A stretch of DNA of 64,000 bases. Source: Clostridiales bacterium. Lineage in GTDB: Bacteria; Bacillota; Dethiobacteria; Dethiobacterales; Dethiobacteraceae. The position numbers and the translations under genes are program-made. Shown here piece after piece: positions 15,492-24,850 of the stretch. A model generated the notes under the pieces. The model was not told the origin of the DNA, did no database searches, and worked only from the letters and a program-made list of their open reading frames with translations. The stretch's first letter is position 1. The number at the start of each line of letters is the position of its first letter. The stretch is taken from positions 1 to 64,000 of the forward strand of contig JAGXRM010000007.1 in the NCBI GenBank assembly GCA_018335855.1, in the 5' to 3' direction.

Positions 15492-16627
15492 GAATTGGTA
15501 TTGTTTGCTATCCGACCCACGGCGGTAGCGGTGTGGTGGCGACGGAACTGGGAAAAGAGTTGGCGGAGCGCGGTCATGTTGTCCATTTTATTTCCTACCA
15601 GCTTCCCTTTCGCCTGGACCGTTTCCAACCCAATGTTTTTTACCATGAAGTAGACATGCTGGGATATCCGTTGTTTAAATATCCTCCATATACACTGGCA
15701 CTGGTAAATAAAATCGCCGAATTAGTAGAGAGGGAAAAGCTGGACATTATCCACGCCCATTACGCGATTCCCCACTCCTTCTGTGCCCATATGGCACAGG
15801 AGGTTCTTGGCGATTGCCGGACCAGGGTGGTCACCACATTGCACGGCACTGATATTACTTTGGTGGGGAACGATGCTTCCTTTAACCGGATTACAAAGTA
15901 CAGTATTGAACGGAGTGACGGCATCACCGCAGTGTCACGCAGTCTCACCGAGGAGACCTGTCGTACATTCGGTATCGTGAAGCCGGTGCGGACCATATAT
16001 AACTTTATCAATACCAAACACTACAGACGTCAGTTGGGGGCACGGGAAAGAGTTGGCTACCTTCCACAAGAGTGCCGGGTACTTGTGCATGTCTCCAACT
16101 TCAGGCCGGTGAAGCGGGTTCCTGATGTAGTTGAAGTGTTCGCCAGAGTGCGCCGGGAGATGCCGGCCAAACTCCTTTTGGTGGGAGACGGTGTGCAACG
16201 GATGGAAGCCCAGGCGGCGGTAGACCGGCTGAATCTTCAGGAGGACGTTTCATTTCTTGGCACCCAGGATAATATTCTGCCGATTCTGTCGGCTGCCGAT
16301 TTATTCCTGCTCCCTTCGGAAAAAGAGAGTTTTGGCTTGGGTGCCCTGGAGGCCATGGCGTGTAGTGTGCCTGTAATCGCCTCGGATACCGGCGGTATTC
16401 CTGAGGTGGTCAAACACGGAGAGACAGGGTTTTTAGCCCCGGTCGGTGACATAGAGGCCATGTCTGCGCATGCACTGCAGGTTTTGAGTGATACGTCCCG
16501 TCTGCAAACGATGGGCGAAGCGGCCAGACTCAGGGCTGAAGATCATTTTAGCAGTGAATCCATCGTGCCGCAGTATGAACGCTTTTACGATGAAGTTCTA
16601 GAGGGAAGATGCAATGAGTCGGACTAA
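15488..16627 (+). CDS. bshA: N-acetylglucosaminyl-malate synthase
   Basis: The 379-residue GT4-family glycosyltransferase joins UDP-GlcNAc to L-malate, the first step of bacillithiol synthesis. The N-terminus MRIGIVCYPTHGGSGVVATELG is characteristic of BshA, as are HAHYAIPHS (about residue 91), TTLHGTDITLVG, FRPVKRVPDVV and the nucleotide-sugar site LPSEKESFGLGALEAMAC with VPVIASDTGGIPEVV. It overlaps bshB1 by four bases. With the two genes before it, the window holds the complete bacillithiol pathway. The strong his promoter starts immediately after its stop. Confidence 0.96.
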   Translation: MRIGIVCYPTHGGSGVVATELGKELAERGHVVHFISYQLPFRLDRFQPNVFYHEVDMLGYPLFKYPPYTLALVNKIAELVEREKLDIIHAHYAIPHSFCAHMAQEVLGDCRTRVVTTLHGTDITLVGNDASFNRITKYSIERSDGITAVSRSLTEETCRTFGIVKPVRTIYNFINTKHYRRQLGARERVGYLPQECRVLVHVSNFRPVKRVPDVVEVFARVRREMPAKLLLVGDGVQRMEAQAAVDRLNLQEDVSFLGTQDNILPILSAADLFLLPSEKESFGLGALEAMACSVPVIASDTGGIPEVVKHGETGFLAPVGDIEAMSAHALQVLSDTSRLQTMGEAARLRAEDHFSSESIVPQYERFYDEVLEGRCNESD

Positions 16628-16634
16628 AAAGCGG

Positions 16635-16663
16635 TTGACAGTTTTTTTTGAGCATGGTACAAT
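16635..16663 (+). promoter_or_regulatory. Sigma-A promoter of the his operon
   Basis: TTGACA (16635-16640) and TACAAT (16658-16663) are exactly 17 bases apart, beginning eight bases after the bshA stop. The expected start of transcription falls inside the palindrome at 16663-16692. Confidence 0.9.
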
Positions 16664-16692
16664 TTAATACGTTAACACTTTAACGTATTAAA
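16663..16692 (+). promoter_or_regulatory. Palindromic operator at the his promoter
   Basis: A perfect 13-bp inverted repeat, TTTAATACGTTAA-CACT-TTAACGTATTAAA (16663-16675 and 16680-16692), touches the -10 box and covers the start point, the position expected for a repressor site. It is too AT-rich to be a terminator. TrpR-like YerC/HisR regulators control his genes in some Firmicutes and would be one candidate; the regulator is not in the window. Confidence 0.75.
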
Positions 16693-16713
16693 GCAAGCAA
16701 GGAGCGTGTAGTC

Positions 16714-17946
16714 ATGAATGAAAAAGTGAAGCGCCTGCTAACTCCCGAGGGGGTTCAGGATTTGTTACCCGGACTGGCCGGACAGAAGCGGGAAGTGGAG
16801 AGGGGAATACAGGAAATCTTTGGCCGTTGGGGGTACCGGGAGGTATCCACACCGGCCTTTGAGTATAGTGCCAACTTTGTTGGTGATATGAAAGCAGAAT
16901 TAGAAGATAAAACCTATCGTTTTTCTGATGAACGGGGAAGGTCTCTGGTCCTTCGTCCCGACTTTACTTTGCCTCTGGCCAGGGTAGCCGCCACCTATCT
17001 GGCCGGAGAGGTCAAGCCGCTCCGCCTTTGCTACGGCGGGAATATCTATCGGTATGCATCAAGCCGACAGGGGAAACAGAGGGAGCTGGCCCAGGCTGGC
17101 GTAGAGTTAATCGGGTGTGCCGGTGCCGGGAGCGACGCCGAGGTGATTGCTCTGGCCGCCGGTGTTTTAAAAGAGCTGGGTCTTTCTGAATTTACACTGT
17201 GTCTGGGTCATGTCGGCTTTTTACAAAAGCTGCTGGATTCGTATGGTGTGGAGCAGGAAGCCGGCGATCAAATTAAAGATTTCTTTAATAAAAAGGATTT
17301 TGTTTCCCTAAAAGATATGGTTAACAGCCTGCCTCTCAGTGAGACAATTAAAGAAAATATCTTACGTATACCTGCTCTCCGAGGCGGTAAAGAGGTTTTG
17401 TCAGAAGCAGCCGGGATGGCACCGGAAGGTGCGGCCCACGACTCGTTGGATACACTGGCAGAAATCTGGCAGGCTTTGGATGATTACGGTGTCAGCAGTT
17501 TTATCACGTTGGATTTAGGCCTTGTCCGCACGATGGAGTATTATACAGGAATGGTTTTTGAGGGTTATACAACAGGTATGGGGTACCCCATTTGCGGCGG
17601 TGGCCGTTATGACCAACTGCTGGGTAACTTCGGTCCGGAACAGCCGGCTGTAGGGTTTGCGCTAAACCTGGATCATCTTTTGGATGTGTTGCAGCGGATT
17701 AAGAAGCTGCCGGCTGTCTCCGGGTTTACGTATATGGCTTACGAACAAGGCAGCCGACAGCGGGCTTTTGCCGCTGCTCTGGAGTTGCGTGCCCAGGGGC
17801 AAAAGGTAGTTGTGGACACAGAATATCGCACAAAGGACGATGCACTCTGCGAGTCTAAAGCCCGGGGGGCATTAAGGATGCTTTATTTTATCAGTGAGGT
17901 CGCCGAAGATGAAGTTGTTTCCGGGGAGGATGAGACAACATGTTAG
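16714..17946 (+). CDS. hisZ: ATP phosphoribosyltransferase regulatory subunit
   Basis: The 410-residue HisRS paralogue activates the short HisG and carries its histidine feedback control. It keeps the class II synthetase fold (TPEGVQDLLPG at residues 10-20, RPDFTLPLARVAA, RYASSRQGKQRELAQAGVEL) but has a degenerate second HisRS block, LGLVRTMEYYTGMVFEGYTT, and no anticodon-binding domain of full length. The real histidyl-tRNA synthetase is at 43059. First gene of the operon, with AAGGAGCGTG before the ATG; its end overlaps hisG by seven bases. Confidence 0.94.
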   Translation: MNEKVKRLLTPEGVQDLLPGLAGQKREVERGIQEIFGRWGYREVSTPAFEYSANFVGDMKAELEDKTYRFSDERGRSLVLRPDFTLPLARVAATYLAGEVKPLRLCYGGNIYRYASSRQGKQRELAQAGVELIGCAGAGSDAEVIALAAGVLKELGLSEFTLCLGHVGFLQKLLDSYGVEQEAGDQIKDFFNKKDFVSLKDMVNSLPLSETIKENILRIPALRGGKEVLSEAAGMAPEGAAHDSLDTLAEIWQALDDYGVSSFITLDLGLVRTMEYYTGMVFEGYTTGMGYPICGGGRYDQLLGNFGPEQPAVGFALNLDHLLDVLQRIKKLPAVSGFTYMAYEQGSRQRAFAAALELRAQGQKVVVDTEYRTKDDALCESKARGALRMLYFISEVAEDEVVSGEDETTC

Positions 17947-18593
17947 CGGTCAATGATTGGTTAACGATTGCGCTGGCCAAGGGGAGGATTTTGCCACCTA
18001 CCCTGGACTTGTTCGAGCGGGCGGGAATCGGCTGCGGACAATTGCGGGAAAAGACACGGAAGCTGATTTTCTCCGTCGATGAGCACCGTCTCCGCTTTAT
18101 CCTGGCTAAGCCCACAGATATCCCCACATATGTGGAGTACGGCGTGGCGGATCTGGGCATTGTGGGCAAAGATGTACTCCTGGAGCAGGAGAAAGAGCTT
18201 TATGAACTTTTGGACTTAAAAATCGGCCCCTGCCGTTTGTCTGTGGCGCAAAAATGCGGTTGCGGTGAAGCGGCTGGCGGTTATGTAGCTACCAAGTATC
18301 CACGGGTGGCGGAGAAGTACTTTCAGAACCGGGGCAAGCAGTTTGAAGTCATTAAACTGCACGGCTCCATTGAACTGGCTCCGTTATTAAACCTGGCCGA
18401 TATTATTGTGGATCTGGTGTCAACGGGCAAGACGCTGAAGGAAAATAATCTGGTGGAAGTGGAAACCATCGCCCATATCACATCCCGTCTAATTGCCAAC
18501 CCCGGCAGTTACCAGGTGAAGGGCGCCCGGGTATCCACTCTGGTCAATATGCTGGAGCAGGCGCTCCTGGAGGGAGAAGAAGCGCAATGCTGA
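17940..18593 (+). CDS. hisG: ATP phosphoribosyltransferase, short form
   Basis: This 217-residue catalytic subunit starts histidine synthesis by joining ATP and PRPP. It is the short form without the C-terminal regulatory domain, which fits the presence of hisZ. Visible motifs are IALAKGRILPPTLDLFERAG (residues 9-28), YGVADLGIVGKD (about 68-79) and the PRPP-binding ADIIVDLVSTGKTLKEN (about 152-168). Translation is coupled to hisZ by overlap and its own stop overlaps the hisD start. Confidence 0.96.
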   Translation: MLAVNDWLTIALAKGRILPPTLDLFERAGIGCGQLREKTRKLIFSVDEHRLRFILAKPTDIPTYVEYGVADLGIVGKDVLLEQEKELYELLDLKIGPCRLSVAQKCGCGEAAGGYVATKYPRVAEKYFQNRGKQFEVIKLHGSIELAPLLNLADIIVDLVSTGKTLKENNLVEVETIAHITSRLIANPGSYQVKGARVSTLVNMLEQALLEGEEAQC

Positions 18594-19891
18594 GAACATT
18601 TAGCGGTGCCGCATTTCGTCGCCAGTTTACCCGGCGCGGTTTCGATGATTACCCGGGGATACTGGCCTCTGTCAGGGATATTATCGCAGATGTTCGCAAA
18701 AACGGTGATCGAGCAGTCCTTGCTTATACGGAAACGTTTGATAAAACAACGCTTACTGCGCTGCAAGTCAGTGAGGAAGAGTTTGCTCTGGCGGAAGCTG
18801 CGGTGGAACCGGCAGTGAGGGAGAGTTTAGCCCGGGCAGCGGCAAACATTGCATCTTTTCACAAAAAGCAATTGCGCAATTCCTGGCTGGAGCATTATGA
18901 AGACGGTGTGGTACTGGGCCAGCGTGTAACGCCGGTGGACAGAGCCGGTGTCTATGTGCCCGGCGGCGGGGCCGCCTATCCCTCATCGGTACTGATGACA
19001 GTCATTCCCGCCCGGGTGGCAGGTGTGCGGGACGTAATCCTGGTCACACCGCCCCGGCCCGACGGCAGTATCAACCCGTATACATTGGTAGCGGCAAACA
19101 TTGCCGGTGCCGATGCTGTCTATAAGTGCGGCGGCGCCCAGGCGGTTGCGGCTTTGGCCTACGGTACGGAAACCATCCCCGCCGCAGATAAAATTGTTGG
19201 TCCCGGCAATCTTTTTGTAACCCTGGCCAAACGGGAAGTGTCCGGCGTTGTGGGCATTGATATGCTGGCCGGACCCAGCGAAGTTTTGGTGCTGGCAGAT
19301 GACTCGGCCCGGGCAGATTTTGTGGCAGCGGACTTGCTTTCCCAGGCGGAGCATGATCCCCTGGCCGCCGCATACTGCATCACCACTTCCCAGCGGTTGG
19401 CCGAAGAGCTGGTGGCGGAACTGACCAAACAGTGTACAGCATTGGACCGTTGTGATGTGGCACAAAAGTCACTGCAGAACCAGGGAGCATTAGTTTTGGT
19501 GGACAGTCTGGATGAAGGACTGGAGATTGTCAATATACTGGCGCCGGAGCATTTGGAGCTGCACCTGACCGAGCCCTGGGCAGTTCTGGAGAAAATCCGC
19601 AACGCGGGAGCAATTTTTGTCGGCGCATACACACCGGAACCGGTAGGTGATTACTGGGCCGGACCCAGCCATGTGCTGCCCACCTCGGGAGCAGGCCGGT
19701 TTTCCTCACCCCTTTCTGTCGATGATTTTATTAAAAAAAGCAGCGTCATCTGTTACCCGCCTGAGGCACTTTTACACTCGGCGGCAGAGATAGAATCACT
19801 GGCCCGGATTGAAGGGCTGACGGCTCATGGCCGGGCAGTTAAAATAAGGAGGGAGCACCTTGAAAAACAGAACATCAACCCAGATTCGTAA
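18587..19891 (+). CDS. hisD: Histidinol dehydrogenase
   Basis: The 434-residue zinc- and NAD-dependent enzyme oxidises histidinol to histidine in the last two steps. It has family blocks PVDRAGVYVPGGGAAYPSSV (about residue 108), DKIVGPGNLFVTLAKR, GIDMLAGPSEVLVLAD, LLSQAEHDP (zinc ligands) and APEHLELH. Full length for the family. The C-terminal 11 codons overlap the next gene, hisB. Confidence 0.97.
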   Translation: MLRTFSGAAFRRQFTRRGFDDYPGILASVRDIIADVRKNGDRAVLAYTETFDKTTLTALQVSEEEFALAEAAVEPAVRESLARAAANIASFHKKQLRNSWLEHYEDGVVLGQRVTPVDRAGVYVPGGGAAYPSSVLMTVIPARVAGVRDVILVTPPRPDGSINPYTLVAANIAGADAVYKCGGAQAVAALAYGTETIPAADKIVGPGNLFVTLAKREVSGVVGIDMLAGPSEVLVLADDSARADFVAADLLSQAEHDPLAAAYCITTSQRLAEELVAELTKQCTALDRCDVAQKSLQNQGALVLVDSLDEGLEIVNILAPEHLELHLTEPWAVLEKIRNAGAIFVGAYTPEPVGDYWAGPSHVLPTSGAGRFSSPLSVDDFIKKSSVICYPPEALLHSAAEIESLARIEGLTAHGRAVKIRREHLEKQNINPDS

Positions 19892-20450
19892 AACCGGGGA
19901 AACGGAAATTGAACTGACGCTGCATGTCGATGGTAGCGGTAACGCCGAGCTTACGACCGGTGTGCCTTTTCTGGAGCATATGCTGACGTTATTTGCACGG
20001 CACGGTTTTTTTGACCTGACTGTTAGGGCTACGGGTGATTTGCCTGTAGACGCCCACCATCTTGTTGAGGATTTGGGCCTGGTTCTGGGAGATGCATTCC
20101 GGGAAGCGCTGGGGGAAAAAACGGGAATTCGCCGTTACGGTTCATCGCTCTTGCCCATGGACGAAACACTGGTGATGGTGGCCGTGGATTTATCCGGCCG
20201 ACCATACCTGGGCCTGGATTTGCCCCTGCCATCTTCCCGTCTTGGCAATTTTGAAACGGAACTGGTGGAGGAATTCCTGCGGGCGTTTACCAACAGAGCC
20301 CAATGCACTCTCCATATTCGGCTACAGGCAGGGAGTAACACACACCATATGATTGAGGCGGCGTTTAAGGGATTAGCCAGAGCACTAGACGAAGCAACAT
20401 CCATGGATAAGCGCGTAACCGGCGTACCATCAACAAAGGGAATTTTATAA
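19860..20450 (+). CDS. hisB: Imidazoleglycerol-phosphate dehydratase
   Basis: The 196-residue protein is the monofunctional dehydratase (no phosphatase domain). Manganese-binding motifs are FLEHMLTLFARHG (about residue 36), DAHHLVEDLGL (60-70) and NTHHMIEAAFKG (159-170). The start is TTG at 19860, chosen because AAGGAGGGAG lies at the right distance and the protein then begins like its relatives; it overlaps hisD by 32 bases. Histidinol-phosphate removal is done by the separate HisJ-type phosphatase at 23237. Confidence 0.95.
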   Translation: MKNRTSTQIRKTGETEIELTLHVDGSGNAELTTGVPFLEHMLTLFARHGFFDLTVRATGDLPVDAHHLVEDLGLVLGDAFREALGEKTGIRRYGSSLLPMDETLVMVAVDLSGRPYLGLDLPLPSSRLGNFETELVEEFLRAFTNRAQCTLHIRLQAGSNTHHMIEAAFKGLARALDEATSMDKRVTGVPSTKGIL

Positions 20451-20523
20451 GGAAAACCTAGCGATTTAGCAGGATATTATGTTTTTCCGTAGAATACTAG
20501 TAGGGCGTACAGGAGGACAAATA

Positions 20524-21132
20524 ATGATTGTCATCATAGATTACGGCATGGGGAATTTGAGCAGTGTTCAAAACGGTTTTGCAGAAGCCGGGTTTGAGAC
20601 GCTGGTCAGCAGTGATCCGGCAGAGATTGCCGCTGCCGACGGCTTGGTTTTACCCGGGGTAGGCGCCTTCGGCCAGGCCATGGAAAACCTGCGCCGGGAT
20701 CAGCTTGACCAGGTGGTATTACAAAGAGCGGCGAAAGGCGTACCGCTGCTGGGAATCTGCCTGGGGTTGCAGCTTCTTTTTGACCGGAGCAAGGAAATGG
20801 GGGATTTTTCAGGCCTTGGTTTAATACCAGGGGAGATTGTTCTTTTCGACGGTCCGCTTAAGGTTCCGCAGATTGGCTGGAATCAGCTTGATGTAAAACG
20901 TTCCCATCCTCTTTTGGATGGAATAAATAACGGTGATTATTTTTATTTTGTTCACTCGTACCACGCCCGTCCGGACCGGGAGGATGTCATCCTGGCAACG
21001 GCTGATTACGGCATTGATTTTCCGGCAGTGGTGCAGAAAGATAATGTGTATGGGATCCAGTTCCACCCGGAGAAAAGCAGCCGGCTGGGTTTGCGGATTC
21101 TTGCTAATTACGGGAGGCTGGTGGAATGTTAA
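20524..21132 (+). CDS. hisH: Imidazole glycerol phosphate synthase, glutaminase subunit
   Basis: This 202-residue class I glutamine amidotransferase supplies ammonia to HisF. The catalytic triad region is visible: GICLGLQLLF with the nucleophile Cys (about residue 80) and QFHPEKSS with His and Glu near the C-terminus. The N-terminus IIDYGMGNLSSVQNG is typical. ACAGGAGGACA precedes the ATG at 20524. A 73-base gap from hisB is the only real gap in the operon; it can form a weak hairpin with arms GGAAAAC/GTTTTTCC. Confidence 0.96.
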   Translation: MIVIIDYGMGNLSSVQNGFAEAGFETLVSSDPAEIAAADGLVLPGVGAFGQAMENLRRDQLDQVVLQRAAKGVPLLGICLGLQLLFDRSKEMGDFSGLGLIPGEIVLFDGPLKVPQIGWNQLDVKRSHPLLDGINNGDYFYFVHSYHARPDREDVILATADYGIDFPAVVQKDNVYGIQFHPEKSSRLGLRILANYGRLVEC

Positions 21133-21857
21133 TCATCCCTGCTGTTGATATCCGGGACGGCCGTTGTGTGCGCCTTGTCCACGGAGAGTTGTCAAAGGAA
21201 ACCCAATATTATGAAGACCCGGCAGAGGCGGCGCTGCGCTGGCGTGATGAAGGTGCGCAGCGATTGCACCTGGTTGATTTGGACGGTGCCTTTGCCGGTA
21301 CCAGTAAAAACGCGGCCGTTATTGAACGGATTGTCAAGGCCGTCGGGATTCCTGTACAGGTCGGCGGCGGTATCCGCGACGCGGCAGCAGCGGAGGATCT
21401 CTTCGCCCGTGGCGTGGAACGGGTGATTCTGGGCACCGCAGCTGTTTCTGACCCAGACGTTGTTGCGGCGCTCTGCAGGCAGTATCCCGGCAAAGTAGTG
21501 GTGGGTATTGATGCCCGGGCTGGCTTGGTCGCGCTGCGGGGCTGGGTGGAGGATTCCACCGTCCGTGCCCTGGATTTGGCGCAACAGATGGCTAAGCTGG
21601 GCGTAAAGGAAATTGTTTACACTGATATTTACAGGGACGGAACACTGCAGGGGCCAAACCTGGAAGCTCTCCGTGAAATGGCGGAAGCGGTTTCCCTTGG
21701 TGTAATCGCCTCAGGCGGCGTCTCATCGTTACAAGATATAAAAAATCTGCTGGAACTGGAACCCCTGGGCGTTACCGGTGTTATTGTGGGACAGGCTCTT
21801 TATACCGGCCGGGTCAATTTACCGGAGGCGCTGGCTTTACAGGGGGGGGCAAGCTAA
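21126..21857 (+). CDS. hisA: ProFAR isomerase
   Basis: This 243-residue TIM-barrel enzyme opens the ribose ring of ProFAR to give PRFAR. The N-terminal catalytic Asp lies in [15 protein letters not shown] (residues 3-17) and the second in [14 protein letters not shown] (about 168-181). The phosphate-binding GGGIRD and SGGVSS are intact. Its ATG overlaps the hisH stop and its stop shares a base with the hisF start. Confidence 0.97.
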   Translation: MLIIPAVDIRDGRCVRLVHGELSKETQYYEDPAEAALRWRDEGAQRLHLVDLDGAFAGTSKNAAVIERIVKAVGIPVQVGGGIRDAAAAEDLFARGVERVILGTAAVSDPDVVAALCRQYPGKVVVGIDARAGLVALRGWVEDSTVRALDLAQQMAKLGVKEIVYTDIYRDGTLQGPNLEALREMAEAVSLGVIASGGVSSLQDIKNLLELEPLGVTGVIVGQALYTGRVNLPEALALQGGAS

Positions 21858-22633
21858 TGTTAGCAAAACGCATTGTCCCCTGCCTGGATGTAAAAGAAGG
21901 CCGGGTGGTAAAAGGAACGCAATTTGTTAACTTGCGTGACGCTGGTGACCCGGTGGAACTGGCTAAATTTTATGATCTGGCAGGCGCGGATGAACTGGTG
22001 TTACTGGACATCACCGCCTCCCACGAGGGTCGGGGAACGATGCTGGATGTGGTACGACGTACAGCAGAACAGGTGTTTATCCCCTTCATTGTCGGCGGCG
22101 GAATCAGCGAGCTGGAACATGTGCGGCAGATCCTTGTAGCCGGTGCCGACAAAGTGTCTCTCAATACGGCGGCGGTGGAGAGCCCCGAACTGATTACCGT
22201 CAGCGCGGAGCGCTTCGGTTCCCAGTGCATCGTACTGGCAGTGGATGCCAAATGGAATTCAGACAGAAACGACTGGGAAGTCTATACTCACGGTGGCCGC
22301 AAACCCACGGGCAGGTCGGCGCTGGAATGGATAGCAGAAGCCCAATCCCGGGGTGCCGGTGAAATTTTGCTGACCAGTATGGACTGTGACGGCGGCAAGG
22401 ACGGCTATGATGTCCGCCTCACCGCTGCCGTAGCCAGGGCTGTCAATATTCCAGTCATTGCCTCGGGTGGTGCTGGCACGATGGAACATTTTCACACCGT
22501 GCTCACCGACGGGGAAGCCAATGCGGCACTGGCTGCCTCGGTGTTTCACTACAGAGAGTTCAGTGTGGCCGAAGTGAAAAAATATCTGGTGGAACGGGGG
22601 GTGGCCGTCCGTTATGACAGAACTGAAGTTTGA
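21857..22633 (+). CDS. hisF: Imidazole glycerol phosphate synthase, cyclase subunit
   Basis: This 258-residue TIM-barrel partner of HisH makes imidazole glycerol phosphate and AICAR. The N-terminal [18 protein letters not shown] holds the first catalytic Asp, and [13 protein letters not shown] the second. VGGGIS and ASGGAG are phosphate loops. It overlaps hisA by one base and hisI by 20 bases, so the order H-A-F-IE is fully coupled. Confidence 0.97.
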   Translation: MLAKRIVPCLDVKEGRVVKGTQFVNLRDAGDPVELAKFYDLAGADELVLLDITASHEGRGTMLDVVRRTAEQVFIPFIVGGGISELEHVRQILVAGADKVSLNTAAVESPELITVSAERFGSQCIVLAVDAKWNSDRNDWEVYTHGGRKPTGRSALEWIAEAQSRGAGEILLTSMDCDGGKDGYDVRLTAAVARAVNIPVIASGGAGTMEHFHTVLTDGEANAALAASVFHYREFSVAEVKKYLVERGVAVRYDRTEV

Positions 22634-23243
22634 TCAGGCGGGGTTAATCCCTGCCGTCGTTCAGGACGTGAATACCGGTAATGTGTTGATGTTGGCATAT
22701 ATGAACACAGATTCCCTGAAAAAAACACTGGAAACCGGGGAAACCTGGTTTTATAGCCGCAGCCGCAGCGAATTGTGGCACAAAGGCGCCACATCCGGCC
22801 ATATTCAGACGGTAAAGCGTATTGACTATGACTGTGACGGAGACGCACTTCTCGTTCAGGTGGAGCAGCAAGGCGGCGCTTGCCATACAGGGGCAGCCAG
22901 TTGTTTCTACAGAACACTGTCCGGCGAGGCTCCCATCTCCGGGAACTTCCTGGCGGAGTTGGAGAAGATTATTACCGGGCGCAAGATTACCAAACCGGCA
23001 GGCTCCTACACGGCCAAGCTGTTTGACGGCGGACTTGACCGCATTCTCAAGAAAGTGGGAGAAGAAGCGGGGGAAGTGATAATCGCCGCGAAAAACCAGG
23101 ACCGCAAGGAACTCATTTACGAAATCGGCGATCTCCTTTTTCATCTTCTCGTTCTCCTTGCCGAAAAGGATGTGGCCCTGTCCGAAGTACTCACAGAACT
23201 GGCAAGCCGCCACCGGCCGGCCGAAAGTGACACACCATGTTAG
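22614..23243 (+). CDS. hisIE: Phosphoribosyl-AMP cyclohydrolase / phosphoribosyl-ATP pyrophosphatase
   Basis: The 209-residue fusion carries out steps 2 and 3 of histidine synthesis. The HisI half (residues ~1-110) has [33 protein letters not shown] and the metal site [12 protein letters not shown]...[10 protein letters not shown]. The HisE half (~115-205) has [21 protein letters not shown] and [20 protein letters not shown] with the MazG-like acidic residues. The fusion is common in bacteria. Confidence 0.96.
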   Translation: MTELKFDQAGLIPAVVQDVNTGNVLMLAYMNTDSLKKTLETGETWFYSRSRSELWHKGATSGHIQTVKRIDYDCDGDALLVQVEQQGGACHTGAASCFYRTLSGEAPISGNFLAELEKIITGRKITKPAGSYTAKLFDGGLDRILKKVGEEAGEVIIAAKNQDRKELIYEIGDLLFHLLVLLAEKDVALSEVLTELASRHRPAESDTPC

Positions 23244-24031
23244 ACTACCATATCCACACCTATCGCTGCTGCCATGCCACCGGTACTATGGCGGAATATC
23301 TGGCCGAGGCGGAGCGCAAAGGTTTATCTGAAATTGGCTTTGCTGATCATTTTCCCCTGGAGATGCTGGGCTGTACCCCGGAAAATCAGGTAAGCATGAG
23401 GGCGGATGAGCTGGAAGAGTACCTGGCTGATGTCCGGGCAATCCGGGACCGCGCCGCCATTCCGGTCCGACTCGGGATAGAAGTTGATTACCTGCCGGGC
23501 TGTGAGGCCATTACCGGAGAACTTTTAGCCGCATACTCTTTCGATTATGTGATCGGCTCCATCCACTTTCTCGACAACTGGGATTTTACCCATCCCGGGC
23601 AGGTGGAGCGTTATAAAATGGCCGATATCGACGCACTCTACGAAGAATATTTCACCGCCGTGGGTCAGTTGGCAGAGAGCGGCTTATTTGATATCATCGG
23701 CCATCTGGATGTGGTCAAAAAGTTTGCATTTTTTCCGCAGCGGAGCTGGGACAGCTTGATGCGGAAGACCTGTGCTACCCTGTCCGGGAGCGGTATATGT
23801 GTAGAGTTAAACACGTCAGGATGGCGTGCTCCGGTCAACGAAGCCTACCCCAGCGAGGCATTCCTGAAGCTATGCCGGGAAATGCAAATCCCGGTTACTT
23901 TAGGCTCCGACGCCCACTGCCCCCAGGATGTGGGCCGCGACCTAAACCGCGCCCGCACCATGCTCCATAGCCTCGGTTTTACAGAAGTGGCCGCGTTTTC
24001 CCGACGCAAACAAACAATGCGCCCACTATAA
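23237..24031 (+). CDS. hisJ: Histidinol-phosphatase, PHP family
   Basis: The 264-residue PHP-domain metal phosphatase removes phosphate from histidinol phosphate. Metal ligands are visible in [11 protein letters not shown] (residues 3-13), FADHFPLEM (about 36), [32 protein letters not shown] and LGSDAHCP. It overlaps hisIE by seven bases and closes the operon. The aminotransferase gene hisC is missing from this operon and must lie elsewhere. Confidence 0.93.
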   Translation: MLDYHIHTYRCCHATGTMAEYLAEAERKGLSEIGFADHFPLEMLGCTPENQVSMRADELEEYLADVRAIRDRAAIPVRLGIEVDYLPGCEAITGELLAAYSFDYVIGSIHFLDNWDFTHPGQVERYKMADIDALYEEYFTAVGQLAESGLFDIIGHLDVVKKFAFFPQRSWDSLMRKTCATLSGSGICVELNTSGWRAPVNEAYPSEAFLKLCREMQIPVTLGSDAHCPQDVGRDLNRARTMLHSLGFTEVAAFSRRKQTMRPL

Positions 24032-24037
24032 GCGTGC

Positions 24038-24064
24038 GGGGTCAGGTTTGCTTAGAATTGATGT
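24038..24064 (+). repeat. Degenerate GGGGTCAGG repeat copy
   Basis: GGGGTCAGGTTT (24038-24049) followed by an AATTGAT is a partial copy of the palindromic repeat seen whole at 39563-39631. It lies seven bases after the hisJ stop. Confidence 0.55.
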
Positions 24065-24191
24065 TTCTTCGCTCACTTTGGTTTGCAACCGTCTGAGGCT
24101 TGTCTGCAATACTTTTGAATCGGCCGCGTGTAAGCTATACTAAAAGAAAAAAATATAATCTTATTTTAAAAATATAAAGGTGGGGATGCAG

Positions 24192-24641
24192 ATGCGGCTC
24201 TCGACGAAAGGAAGATACGGTGTGCGTGCAATGTTTGATCTGGCGATGCACAGCGGTGAAGGGGCGATTGCTTTAAAAAGTGTGGCACACAGGGAGCATA
24301 TTTCCGAGAAATACCTGGAGCACCTATTTGCCAGTCTAAAAAAAGCGGGGTTAATTCACAGCGTACGGGGCGCCCAGGGAGGATATCGCCTGGCTCGCTC
24401 TCCCGAGGACATTACACTCGGTGATATTATCCGTGTCCTGGAAGGGCCTATCTCACCTACGGAGTGCGTGATTGACGATACGGGTGCAGAGAAATGTGAC
24501 CGTTCTTCCGAATGTATTATGCGTACTGTTTGGTGCAGAGTGAAGGACGAGATTAATGATATTTTGGACAGCTATACGTTGGCGCAGATTTGTGAGGAGC
24601 AGCGGAAGATGAGTGGGGAGGGGTATATGTACTACATCTAG
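24192..24641 (+). CDS. Rrf2-family transcription regulator, probably iron-sulfur
   Basis: The 149-residue protein begins MRLSTKGRYGVRAMFDLAMH, the hallmark winged-helix N-terminus of Rrf2/IscR/CymR. Cysteines lie at 92, 102 and 108 (plus 115), close to the three [2Fe-2S] ligands of IscR though with X9-X5 in place of X5-X5 spacing. This suggests a cluster-bound sensor of iron-sulfur or redox state; CymR-type cysteine regulators lack these cysteines. AAAGGTGGGG six bases upstream fixes the ATG at 24192. No isc or cys genes are next to it, so its targets are unknown. Confidence 0.87.
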   Translation: MRLSTKGRYGVRAMFDLAMHSGEGAIALKSVAHREHISEKYLEHLFASLKKAGLIHSVRGAQGGYRLARSPEDITLGDIIRVLEGPISPTECVIDDTGAEKCDRSSECIMRTVWCRVKDEINDILDSYTLAQICEEQRKMSGEGYMYYI

Positions 24642-24850
24642 TGAAAGAGGGGGCGGGCGTTGAAAAGCAGCACATTACTTCGTTGCTCGGGAACCCGGCA
24701 TCCTCAACGTATTGACATACGCCTGCGGTGCCAGAACCCCTCGCGCCTCGTCCTGCACTACTTTTGAACGCCCGCCTTGCATGCAGTACTGCAAGAGAGG
24801 CTTCTCCGCTCGCTTCGCATTGCTGGGCCGGGAGAAATTAGATATGGTTT

